From positions 1,376,501 through 1,440,500 of the forward strand of contig JADKFX010000001.1 in NCBI GenBank assembly GCA_016717265.1: a stretch of DNA of 64,000 nucleotides. The letters run 5' to 3'. Shown here in pieces: positions 8,119 to 16,218 of this stretch. The number at the start of each line of letters is the position of its first letter. Position 1 is the first letter of the stretch. Under the pieces are notes generated by a model. The model was given only the letters and a program-made list of their open reading frames with translations, did no database searches and was not told the origin of the DNA. The position numbers were made by a program, and so were the translations under genes. The stretch is from Saprospiraceae bacterium (GTDB taxonomy: Bacteria > Bacteroidota > Bacteroidia > Chitinophagales > Saprospiraceae).

Positions 8119-9150
8119 CTGAATTTCCGTTTTGTATTGCATAAATGTATTATGAATTTATGAAAGCAAAAAAAAGTTTGAACGAATAAAAAAAATACAT
8201 CGAGATGAGATATTTCTGTTAAAGAGAAAAAGATATACTCAATGGGAGATAGCGGATTGTATAGGTAAGAATCAATCATCAATATCAAGAGAGTTGAAGA
8301 ATCGTTTGGTGCGTGGAAAATATATTCCAGAGAAAGCACATCACAAAGCATATGTAAAAACACACAATGCAAGATTACAATTCTCGGCAATCCATAGGAA
8401 CAAAGAATTAGAAAGGTATGTCATTAAAGAGTTAAAAGAAGGACTACCACCACTTGCCATATCAGGTAGGATGAAGCAAGAGAAGCAAGCATTCTACGCG
8501 TCTAAGACAGCCATCTATGATTGGCTCTACAGCTCGTATGGACAGCGATATTGCAAACATCTACCATACAAGAGATATGGCAGAAAAAAGAGAGGGAGAA
8601 AGAAGGTAAAAAAAGAATTAATTCCATTTAGAATCAATATTTCCAAGCGTAAAAAGCTCACCGTATTTGATTACGAAGGTGATGCCATGGTATCAAAGAA
8701 AAGCAAGGTGGCCCTCATTGTGATACACAATCTAAAGACTATGTATGGTGATGTGAGAAAAGTTCCAAATCTAAAACCACACACAGCTTTTCTGGCTTTT
8801 AGAGAGATGCTTGGTTATGTAAAAGCTAAATCAATCACCTTCGACAACGGACAAGAAAATCGTTTACATCGTAATTTAAAAATACAAACATTCTTTTGTG
8901 ATCCTCATGCTCCGTGGCAAATGCCTGGAGTTGAGAACATGAATCGATATATTAGAAAGTATATTAAAAAGAAAACTGATATCGGAATGTATTCAGAGAA
9001 ATTCATTAAAGATATAGTGGAAAAATACAACAATACACCCAAACAAAAATTTAAATGGAAAACTCCAAATGAATTGATGCAAGAGAAAAAACTATTTAAA
9101 AAACAAAAAATCCGCTCTCGCGGAATTATGCAATGACGGGCGGAATATCA
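8119..9150 (+). mobile_element. IS30-family insertion sequence, complete with target duplication
   Basis: 1032 bp element bounded by imperfect ~25 bp terminal inverted repeats. The left end reads TGAATTTCCG...ATTGCATAA and the right end, reverse complemented, TGATATTCCG...ATTGCATAA. The target repeat GGGT lies at 8115-8118 and 9151-9154. The uninterrupted target (CATGGGTTGCAA) is preserved in unit 2 at 12000-12011, which fixes the insertion point to the base. It carries one transposase gene. The conserved ends and clean target repeat suggest a fairly recent insertion. Confidence 0.9.
8160..9136 (+). CDS. IS30-family transposase (frame break at an A8 run)
   Basis: DDE transposase of about 325 residues. 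The HTH region (YTQWEIADCIGKNQSSISRE) is encoded upstream of the TTG at 8294 in the same frame and belongs to the protein. The catalytic acids are visible in YEGDAMV, ITFDNGQE and GVENMN. The only good start, ATG 8160, reads MKAKK and then hits eight A (8168-8175). A -1 shift on A_AAA_AAG, or one extra A, joins it to the main frame; without a shift it stops after nine codons. So the gene is either inactivated by a one-base homopolymer loss, mis-sequenced, or made by frameshifting. Confidence 0.8.
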
Positions 9151-9154
9151 GGGT
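9151..9154. repeat. IS30 target-site duplication, right copy
   Basis: GGGT. The sequence following it (TTGCAATTTTGTTTTATATA) is what lies upstream of the small gene in unit 2, so unit 1 continues here after the element. Confidence 0.85.
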
Positions 9155-9264
9155 TGCAATTTTGTTTTATATAAACATATCCAAGATACAAAGTCAAGAA
9201 AGCATTGCTTTTAAAAGGTAAATGCTTAGATACACTTTGTATTTTTATCTGCTACAATAATAAT

Positions 9265-9720
9265 ATGAATCCAAAGATAAGTATTACCCATTTTTTAATG
9301 GTCTTAGTCATCATAGCGGTTTTGGTAGTAGGTGGAGGAACATACTATTTTATCCATGAAAATAGTACAAAGCAAAAACAAGCTATTTTGAAATTGGATG
9401 AAAATGCAAAAAGTGAAATCTGGAACTTGATTTATTCTAGCCTCATAAACGATTTTAAACCTCTTGCAAACTACAGCGTCTTTGAGCCAGATAAAAACAG
9501 AATTATAATAAATCTTAAAGGATCAATGGTTGTCGTAAAGGTGGGAGTGTTTTTTAAACTCCCTACAGGAAGTATTAGTACAGAAACGGGGAAGGAAATA
9601 AATACCGAAGGAATTGATTATTATGATTATGAAATAACTATAGTAAACAGTGCTTATCAAATTTCTAAAAAATCAAAAACTCCAGCTTTTTCAGAAGACA
9701 ATTCACAAATTAAAAAATAA
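9265..9720 (+). CDS. Membrane-anchored hypothetical protein
   Basis: 151 residues from ATG 9265; the frame extends to a TTG at 9205 but that leader looks non-coding. One N-terminal membrane helix (~8-29, FLMVLVIIAVLVVGGGTYYF) is followed by an outward domain of ~120 residues with a predicted beta-rich pattern (NRIIINLKGSMVVVKVGVFF). No family recognised. It lies between IS30 and the unit 2 propeller gene, converging with the latter, only 50 bp apart. Confidence 0.55.
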   Translation: MNPKISITHFLMVLVIIAVLVVGGGTYYFIHENSTKQKQAILKLDENAKSEIWNLIYSSLINDFKPLANYSVFEPDKNRIIINLKGSMVVVKVGVFFKLPTGSISTETGKEINTEGIDYYDYEITIVNSAYQISKKSKTPAFSEDNSQIKK

Positions 9721-9769
9721 AGTTGAATAAAAAAACTCGCCAGTTTCCCAACAAGTTCTGTTTTAATAC

Positions 9770-11557
9770 CTATCTCTTAATTAGTATCTCCTTCTTGAGA
9801 AGCAAGTTGTTCTCCTCTATTGAAAGAAAATAACTTCCGAAAGATAATGGCCTTGTATCAATGATATTACTTCCTTGATAAAGCTTCTGTGTTAAGATGC
9901 TTTGCCCAAGTTGATTGTAGAGATGAAGCACCATTTTTTCTGGATTGTAATCGAGGACATTCACAACCAGAAAATCTTTACATGGATTCGGAAGTGTATT
10001 TATTTCTATACCTATTTTTTGATTTTCAGTAGAAACAACATTTCCAATCTTGATTGTCCGACATAAAGTATCTGCACCATTTTTGTTTTTCACAATTAGG
10101 CATACACTGTAGATACCATTCGCAGAAAATCTATGCAATGGATTCTTCTCCATGCTCGTGTTATTGCTACCACTTGCAGGGTCTCCAAAATCCCAGCACC
10201 AAATTTCTACTTCATAAGCGGACAAATCTGTAAATACAAAGTTGAGATAATTAACTGTATCTTGATTGTATCTCCAATGGCACCATGGAATATTGTCGAT
10301 ACCCAGACTATCACAGCCACTTCCATCAATTGGTCCAAGTCGATAATTTGGAAAGTTCGGTATACAAGATTTCGGACTTGTGGAACTAATACCATGCTGT
10401 ACATAATTACATAATACGCCTTCTTCATTTGGATTGTTAATTATATGCAGGGCATTAAAAGTATAATTGGTAGATGAATTATATATTCTGCCATCCGGAG
10501 CTTGTTGCATTAACCCAAATTTTGTTAGTATGTGCCAATTAACAGGATGAAGTTCTTTATAACCATCATATTGGGCAATTAACTTTTGGTCAGTTAGTTT
10601 ATTATCTTTTATACTAAACTGATAAAGATTATCAACTCCAGCCACATACAAGAATCGATTGTCAGATGAAAATGAGCACCCAGCAGACCAATCATCTTGC
10701 TCTCCGAGCTTAATAAGCTGATAGTTAAAAAGATTTCCTTCACATCTGTCAAATTGGAAAAAATTAATACTATATCTACGCCTTACCAAATGATCGTCTA
10801 ATGCGCTTACAAAGTATTCACCATTGTTTGAAAAAAATGCTTGACCGCTTTCACCTCTATTTCTAATTCCGGGAAATAAAAAGTATTTATGGAACTTAAC
10901 ACCTGCAGGAGAAGCGATGTAAATATAATAACCAACCCTCGTGTCTTCTGATACAATTATCCACCAATCACGTCCATTTGCGTGTTTTACACCAATCAAA
11001 CAACCGTCATCAAGAGTGTCTTTTAGTATGGAGATTCTTCTTCCAGTCATTTTTCCCTCACCATTATTTTTAGTCATGTCAATAGATGAATACCAGAGGC
11101 CAGTATTGGCTAATCCGTAATTCTGAATGTAATCGTAGTCAACAAAGAAAAGCAAATATTGATTGGATTTTTCGGGATACGGAATAATGAAAGATCCTTG
11201 TGATTGGGCAGTTCCAAGCTCTGGGTATTTAGTACCATCATTACTTAGTGCATCAGCATTCTGCATTAATTTGTCAGTTGGGCCTTCGACAAATGCTCCA
11301 TTGAAAGCAAAAAGATAATTACCATCTGAATCACATATATTGGCTGAATTTGTCGAAAAATCAATCTTCTTGTATTTTTCTTCGTAAAAGATTGGATTGC
11401 CATCAGCTGTGTTGAAATCCATAATACTAGAGCCAAAGCCTGTATCCAAAGGGTTGTCTGCGAAACTATATCCCAATAGCCATTTGAAGTCATGCTTTTG
11501 AGCTTCTACATACAAGCAAACGAAAGTAAAAATTGAGAGTAGAAATAACTTTTTCAT
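9770..11557 (-). CDS. Beta-propeller/PKD/T9SS-sorted surface protein, unit 2
   Basis: 595 residues from ATG 11557, chosen over the track's upstream ATG at 11677 because MKKLFLLSIFTFVCLYVEA is a clean signal peptide and the start aligns with units 1 and 3. Architecture as in unit 1: propeller-like region with KHANGRDWWIIVSE, FQFDRCEG, CSFSSDNRF and QAPDGRIYN; a PKD domain with WCWDFGDPASG; and a T9SS tail (LPNPCKDFLVVNV, ending EILIKR). The C-terminal third is almost the same as unit 1 in protein and DNA. The propeller is much more different, as expected if the ends are kept alike by gene conversion or the front is diversifying. Confidence 0.8.
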   Translation of the reverse strand: MKKLFLLSIFTFVCLYVEAQKHDFKWLLGYSFADNPLDTGFGSSIMDFNTADGNPIFYEEKYKKIDFSTNSANICDSDGNYLFAFNGAFVEGPTDKLMQNADALSNDGTKYPELGTAQSQGSFIIPYPEKSNQYLLFFVDYDYIQNYGLANTGLWYSSIDMTKNNGEGKMTGRRISILKDTLDDGCLIGVKHANGRDWWIIVSEDTRVGYYIYIASPAGVKFHKYFLFPGIRNRGESGQAFFSNNGEYFVSALDDHLVRRRYSINFFQFDRCEGNLFNYQLIKLGEQDDWSAGCSFSSDNRFLYVAGVDNLYQFSIKDNKLTDQKLIAQYDGYKELHPVNWHILTKFGLMQQAPDGRIYNSSTNYTFNALHIINNPNEEGVLCNYVQHGISSTSPKSCIPNFPNYRLGPIDGSGCDSLGIDNIPWCHWRYNQDTVNYLNFVFTDLSAYEVEIWCWDFGDPASGSNNTSMEKNPLHRFSANGIYSVCLIVKNKNGADTLCRTIKIGNVVSTENQKIGIEINTLPNPCKDFLVVNVLDYNPEKMVLHLYNQLGQSILTQKLYQGSNIIDTRPLSFGSYFLSIEENNLLLKKEILIKR

Positions 11558-11580
11558 AATATTATGATTTAAAAGGTTTA

Positions 11581-11636
11581 AAAATATGGTTATCTCAAAC
11601 CTCCAAGCAAATTGGAAGGCTGAAAAACCATATTTT
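11581..11636 (-). promoter_or_regulatory. Conserved leader hairpin, unit 2
   Basis: Outer stem AAAATATGGTT / AACCATATTTT as in units 1 and 3. The inner stem is CCTCCAA-GCAAA-TTGGAAGG, different in sequence from unit 1 but still paired. It lies 23 bp upstream of the unit 2 start. Confidence 0.6.
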
Positions 11637-11659
11637 TTAAAAACCCAGAATCCATTTTT

Positions 11660-11667
11660 CAAAGATA
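11660..11667 (-). promoter_or_regulatory. Candidate -7 box for unit 2
   Basis: TATCTTTG on the minus strand, at the same offset from the leader hairpin as in units 1 and 3. Confidence 0.5.
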
Positions 11668-11756
11668 CATATTTCAATTGATTATACTATAAAATATCAC
11701 CCTTGTACACTGCTATTCTTAGCATAATCCTTTCTTCAAAGGCACCTAAAAATAAA

Positions 11757-11783
11757 CAGCCCGTAGAAAAATTCCGCAGGCTG
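11757..11783 (-). terminator. Terminator hairpin after small gene 2
   Basis: CAGCC...GGCTG stem directly after the small-gene stop, as in the other units. Confidence 0.5.
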
Positions 11784-11786
11784 AAA

Positions 11787-12002
11787 TTAATAATTTGGAA
11801 AGATTTTCATGAATTCCTTTGTAGAATGAATAGTTATCAATAACACCACCAGCTTAGAAAGTGAAGCTGTCAGTGCGACTAACATAATAATCATACTGAT
11901 AAGCCCTAGAAAGAATACGCATAAAACAAAACCTGTCCAAAGGACCACTAAAACCATAAAGGATTTTAGTAGCACCATTAAATGTTTACTTTTAATGATC
12001 AT
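11787..12002 (-). CDS. Small membrane protein, unit 2
   Basis: 71 residues from ATG 12002. It is nearly identical to the unit 1 copy: two to three hydrophobic helices with WTGFVLCVFFLGLISMIIML in the middle, then HSTKEFMKIFPNY at the C-terminus. No family recognised. Its upstream DNA (12003-12050) is the uninterrupted version of the site where IS30 landed in unit 1. A frame extending to 12053 has no better start. The strong identity to unit 1 points to recent duplication. Confidence 0.7.
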   Translation of the reverse strand: MIIKSKHLMVLLKSFMVLVVLWTGFVLCVFFLGLISMIIMLVALTASLSKLVVLLITIHSTKEFMKIFPNY

Positions 12003-12215
12003 GGGTTGCAATTTTGTTTTATATAAACATATCCAAGATACAAAGTCAAGCAAGCTTTATAATTCAATTATTATTGATGGTAAATTTACGAAGTTCTGCT
12101 ATACTTGTTTTTACGAGTGCATGGAACATTATTAGTTCGGAAACCCAAACACTACGCCCGCTAGAGTTTGTCAAGACTGTATAAAATGACAATGTGACAA
12201 TTTTTGAAATAAAAA

Positions 12216-12247
12216 AAAGCGAATGAACTAGGTTGCTCATCCGCTTT
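12216..12247 (-). terminator. Terminator after unit 3 large gene
   Basis: AAAGCGAATGA / TCATCCGCTTT stem (one G-T pair), followed on the minus strand by a run of eight T. It lies just after the unit 3 stop at 12264. Confidence 0.75.
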
Positions 12248-12263
12248 AAACTGAACGTTTAAT

Positions 12264-14063
12264 TTAATTCTTAATGATAATTTCTTTTTTCAATAGGGAA
12301 TTCTGTTCCTGTATTGAAAGGAAGTAAACACCTTTTTCATATTCTTTCATTCCTATCACATTGCTTCCCTGATAAAGCTTTTGTGCTAAAACTATCTGTC
12401 CAAGTTGATTGGACAAATTCAATAACATTTTCTCTGGATTGTATTCCAAAACATTTACTACTAAGTAATCTTTGCATGGATTTGGAAAGACATTTATTTC
12501 TACCTCTAATTTTTGATTTTCAGTAGAAACTACATTTCCGATTTTAATAGTCCGGCACAAAGTATCTGCACCGTTTTTATTCTTCACAATAAGACAAACA
12601 GTATAAACACCATTTGTAGAAAATTCATGCATAGGATTCTTCTCCATACTCGTGTTGGTATTTCCACTAGCAGGGTCTCCAAAATCCCAACACCATTGTT
12701 CAACTTCATAAGCACTCAGATCGGTGAATTCAAAATTCAAGTAATCGCTTGTATCCTGATTGTAACTCCACCAACACCAAGGTACATTGTTGATGCCAAG
12801 AGTATCGCAACTACTTCCATCAATTGGGCCAAGTCGGAAATTTGGAAAACTTGGAATAGCTGTCTTAACTGTAGGTGACCAAGCAGAATGCGGTTTAAAA
12901 TCACAATCCTTACCTATAAGATTGGGATTATTAATAACATCAAGAGAACGATAAGAACCCAAAGGTAGCATTCCATAAATTTTTCCATTCGGAGCTAGTT
13001 GAAGCATTCCAAACTCAGTTAAATATCCTGAATTTGGAGGGGCAACTAATTCGACATAACCATCATAACCAGCTATTTTTCTCTGGTTTTTTAATTCATT
13101 ACCAGAAATCTCGAATTGGTAAATTGTATCTGCGGTAGCAACATACAACAATTTGGAATCAGTTGAAAAAGAGCAACCGGTACCCCAGGTGGGTTGATAA
13201 GGGAATCGCTTGTATGTTAAGTCTCCTAACTTGCCAGTACAACGATCAAAAGTAAAAAAATACAAATAATTCCAAGCAAGTGCAAGACTACTTCCTGCTG
13301 ATACAGCTGTTGCGAAATACTTTCCGTCATTACTGAAAAAAGATAATCCAAATCCACCGTTACCTCTGAAACCTTCAAAGGTTTGCTTTGACATTAATTC
13401 TAATCCTTTGTCAGAAAGTAGATAGACATAATATCCGATATGATTGCCTTCGGAAATAACTATCCACCAATCTCTGCCGTTCGCATGTTTAACAGCTGAT
13501 ACATTTTCAGCGAGTGTGTCTCTTAGAAAACTTTTTCTCTTATGTATTACTTTTCCCTTAGGATAATTAGAGGATAGTTCAACAATTGAATAGAAATACT
13601 CCGGATTTGTTATCCCATAATCTGGTAAAGAAGATTCTAGGGTATGAAATAGAATATACTTCGATTTATCACATGGATATGGCAGAATCAAAGCGCCTTG
13701 AAGGGCAACTTCTCCAATATCATTATATTTCCTAGCACCATCTGAAAGTTGATCTCCATTTTGCATTAAATGTCCTGAAGAATCCTCAATATAAGATCCA
13801 TTACAAGAGAACAAATATTCTCCGTCATCATCAGAAATTATTGCAGATGTAATAGCAAACTGAATTTTTTTAGCACTATCGTATCGAAATACAGGATTTC
13901 CATCTGGTGTATCAAAATCTATTATCGTGATACCCCAGTTAGTGTCAATGGGGTTCCATGTTGAATATCCGAGCAACCATTTAAAGTCATTCTTTTGACC
14001 AAAAGAAATTGTAGCGAGAATGAAATTAAAAACAAGCGTTAAAAGAAGAAATAATTTTTTCAT
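12264..14063 (-). CDS. Beta-propeller/PKD/T9SS-sorted surface protein, unit 3
   Basis: 599 residues with the same order of parts: signal peptide (MKKLFLLLTLVFNFILATIS), propeller-like region (KHANGRDWWIVISEG, FTFDRCTG, CSFSTDSK, LAPNGKIYG), PKD domain (WCWDFGDPASGNTN) and T9SS type A domain (FPNPCKDYLVVNVLEY, ending EIIIKN). It is more distant from units 1 and 2 than they are from each other, so it is probably the older copy. Its own terminator, promoter box and leader hairpin make it a complete transcription unit. Confidence 0.8.
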   Translation of the reverse strand: MKKLFLLLTLVFNFILATISFGQKNDFKWLLGYSTWNPIDTNWGITIIDFDTPDGNPVFRYDSAKKIQFAITSAIISDDDGEYLFSCNGSYIEDSSGHLMQNGDQLSDGARKYNDIGEVALQGALILPYPCDKSKYILFHTLESSLPDYGITNPEYFYSIVELSSNYPKGKVIHKRKSFLRDTLAENVSAVKHANGRDWWIVISEGNHIGYYVYLLSDKGLELMSKQTFEGFRGNGGFGLSFFSNDGKYFATAVSAGSSLALAWNYLYFFTFDRCTGKLGDLTYKRFPYQPTWGTGCSFSTDSKLLYVATADTIYQFEISGNELKNQRKIAGYDGYVELVAPPNSGYLTEFGMLQLAPNGKIYGMLPLGSYRSLDVINNPNLIGKDCDFKPHSAWSPTVKTAIPSFPNFRLGPIDGSSCDTLGINNVPWCWWSYNQDTSDYLNFEFTDLSAYEVEQWCWDFGDPASGNTNTSMEKNPMHEFSTNGVYTVCLIVKNKNGADTLCRTIKIGNVVSTENQKLEVEINVFPNPCKDYLVVNVLEYNPEKMLLNLSNQLGQIVLAQKLYQGSNVIGMKEYEKGVYFLSIQEQNSLLKKEIIIKN

Positions 14064-14085
14064 GATATAAGATTTAAAAGGTTAT

Positions 14086-14141
14086 AAAATATGGTTATCT
14101 CAAACTTCCAAGCAAATTGGAAGGCTGAAAAACCATATTTT
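14086..14141 (-). promoter_or_regulatory. Conserved leader hairpin, unit 3
   Basis: Outer stem AAAATATGGTT / AACCATATTTT; the inner stem is CTTCCAA-GCAAA-TTGGAAG, perfectly paired. It lies 23 bp upstream of the unit 3 start, the same spacing as in the other units. Confidence 0.6.
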
Positions 14142-14164
14142 TTCAAAACCTAGAATCCATTTTT

Positions 14165-14172
14165 CAAAGATA
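14165..14172 (-). promoter_or_regulatory. Candidate -7 box for unit 3
   Basis: TATCTTTG on the minus strand, conserved in position with units 1 and 2. Confidence 0.5.
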
Positions 14173-14261
14173 CATGTTTCAATTCATTATACTATAAATT
14201 ATTACACTTGTACACTGCTATTCTTGGCCTAATCCTTTCTCCAAAAATACATAAAAATAAA

Positions 14262-14288
14262 CAGCCCGCAGAAAAATTCCGCAGGCTG
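14262..14288 (-). terminator. Terminator hairpin after small gene 3
   Basis: CAGCCCGCAG...TTCCGCAGGCTG stem after the small gene, as in units 1 and 2. Confidence 0.5.
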
Positions 14289-14296
14289 AATGTAAT

Positions 14297-14503
14297 TTAA
14301 TCAGGATAGATTTTCATAAACTCTTTCATGGAGTGAAGTATCACCATAAGCATGGCAAAACCAAAAAGGGAAGCAAACAGTGTTGTAAACATAATAAACT
14401 TACCTATCAATCCACAAAAGAATACACATAAAATAAATACTATCCAGACTGCCACCAAAGCCATTAGAGCTTTAAGGAGGAGCATTAATTTTTTTGATTT
14501 CAT
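14297..14503 (-). CDS. Small membrane protein, unit 3
   Basis: 68 residues, diverged paralogue of the unit 1 and 2 small proteins. It has the same length, the same hydrophobic core (VWIVFILCVFFCGLIGKFIM) and the same C-terminal signature (HSMKEFMKIYPD). Conservation of the HSxKxFMKIxP end across copies that otherwise differ suggests selection on the protein. It precedes the unit 3 propeller gene. Function unknown; a role as partner or chaperone of the large protein is only a guess from the constant pairing. Confidence 0.65.
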   Translation of the reverse strand: MKSKKLMLLLKALMALVAVWIVFILCVFFCGLIGKFIMFTTLFASLFGFAMLMVILHSMKEFMKIYPD

Positions 14504-14763
14504 CTTTGCTAATTTACTTTATATAAACATACCTAAGATATAAAGTCAGCAAGCCGTTTATGGTTCAAATATGTTGATTCATTCCTTTACTTTCCCAATA
14601 TTCATCTATATACTTATTAGTATTAGTATTAATAAATAATTTAATAATTATATGAAGAAATTTAGTTCAAAAAGTATTTTAATAACACATAGCGGATTTG
14701 CTTCTTGGTATGTTTTACAATATAAATATGACCATATTCCGTTTGTTACAAAAATTAGAGTTA

Positions 14764-15324
14764 ATGCAACTATTTCTGGAAATATTAATTAGTGTATGTT
14801 GTCATACGAAGAAATTTAATCTAAAACTATTAATATATTTTTTAATCTTATTGAGTTGCAATAGTCTTAGTTGGAATAAACATAAAAATGAGAATCAATT
14901 TTTAAGCTTTGAATATTTCGATTTTTTAAGCAGGTTGGATAGCTTTAAAGTAAAAAATAAAGATACTAATCAACTGAATTATGTAAGAATGGATTATTAT
15001 TTAGTTTCTGGAGTTACAAATGTTAAAACTATCGGGCCAAAAATAGATAGTTTTGTTTGTAATTTGTTAGACACAATGAAATTCGAAACTTATCACCAAT
15101 TTTTTATTAGTTTCTATAAGAAAACTGATATTACAAACAAGGAAAATTTATTTAAGTATAAAGATGATTTTTATCGTCACTCGGAATATAATGATAGATT
15201 AATAGTTTATGAATGGCAACAAAAAAGTATTCACTTAAAGCATGTATATCCGGAAGGTAATATTAACGAAGTTGAAACAATTAATAACTTTGATTGTGGC
15301 AAATCAAGATTAGATAAATACTAA
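14764..15324 (+). CDS. Lipoprotein-like hypothetical protein, start uncertain
   Basis: About 186 residues from ATG 14764; in-frame ATGs also occur at 14710 and 14728 and a TTG at 14698. A lipobox-like segment, LLIYFLILLSC, sits well inside the frame, preceded by KKFNLK. A natural lipoprotein start would be where an ACG codon now stands just before KKFNL, so the original start may have been lost. The rest is polar with Tyr- and Asp-rich stretches and no family I recognise. Last gene before module M4, plus strand. Confidence 0.45.
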   Translation: MQLFLEILISVCCHTKKFNLKLLIYFLILLSCNSLSWNKHKNENQFLSFEYFDFLSRLDSFKVKNKDTNQLNYVRMDYYLVSGVTNVKTIGPKIDSFVCNLLDTMKFETYHQFFISFYKKTDITNKENLFKYKDDFYRHSEYNDRLIVYEWQQKSIHLKHVYPEGNINEVETINNFDCGKSRLDKY

Positions 15325-15373
15325 AACTTTTACATAACATTACATAGTGATTATAGGCAATTAGCTGTATTAG

Positions 15374-15984
15374 TACTAAAAGGCCTACTCGGCTTCCCAT
15401 CAATCATAAGCTTAATATAAATCTTGTAATTGGGTAAATTGATAAAATCTGTAACATCAAATTCAAGATACATTTTGATTAGCTTAATTTAAAGCAGTTC
15501 ACACTGTACCATCACTTGCAGCACTGTCGTGCTCCATCCGCCTATTGGCGGAAACGTTCTGTCATACATAGTATCTTCTGTTCCGATTCTAAATGAAATA
15601 ACAGTTCCGGCATTACCATGCACAGCACTTTTAATATCATCATCAAGTTGATTCATGTATTCATGGGCTAATGTCATACCTACTTTGAACTTAAATAGTT
15701 CAGAAAACAAATTGACCAAGGATAGAGTTGTGAAGTTGTGAAACTCGTCTATAATTTACAACTATCAGGAGAAAAACCTAATGCTTATTTATGTATCGGA
15801 ATATATTGTGGTTTGCAAAAAACCAATGAAAATAATAACTAAAAATTCGCATTGAACCTTTGTTTCTTAATGAAGTTTTCTGTGCTTTGTTTTTTCTTTG
15901 TTTCCATAATTTGTTAATTTAGTTGATCTTGGAAACACTAACAAGTTTTTAGTTATATTTGGTCCACTTTATGCTGGCGATTTA
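15374..15984. repeat. Module M4
   Basis: Fourth module, same order: coupling-ATPase C-terminus and Walker B part on the minus strand (NLFSELFKFKVGMTLAHEYM, ISFRIGTEDT) interrupted by the hairpin block, then the short tail ending TATGCTGGCGATTTA. Its right edge abuts a headless T9SS gene fragment. The 890 bp between flanking genes contain only this module and that fragment. Confidence 0.8.
15493..15568. repeat. Hairpin block of M4
   Basis: Perfect stems TCCGCC-TATT-GGCGGA and AGCAC-TGTC-GTGCT in the same context as in M3. Confidence 0.7.
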
Positions 15985-16218
15985 AATATATTTGACCATA
16001 GACTCGAGATAAATAAGGATTGGTTTATTGATTATTCAAAACTCCAGTCGATTAATATTTACAATCTGACAGGTAACCTCAAATTAAATTTACCAAGCAC
16101 AGGTAACTTTGATTTGAGAAGTCCTCTAAATGGATTAAATTTGCCCGAAGGTATTTATTTAATAAAATACCAGGTTCTTGACTGCTCAAGCAAAATAGAT
16201 AAAATATTTGCTCCATGA
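15985..16218 (+). pseudogene. Orphan T9SS sorting-domain fragment cut by module M4
   Basis: In frame with the stop TGA 16216-16218, about 75 residues read as the end of a T9SS type A domain (LQSINIYNLTGNL, LNLPEGIYLIKY, ending KIDKIFAP). There is no start codon and no upstream gene: the frame runs straight into the tail of module M4 and stops at a TAA there. The stop codon overlaps the next gene's start (ATGA), so the two genes were probably translationally coupled before the front was lost. Confidence 0.65.

Noticed and set aside
8115..8390. 163-codon version of small gene 1
   Set aside because: The extra N-terminal codons lie antisense in the IS30 element; the true start at 8114 matches unit 2.
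10133..10428. Frames inside the propeller genes on other strands or frames (10133, 10207, 11266, 12314, 12513, 7056)
   Set aside because: Shadows of the strongly supported large genes.
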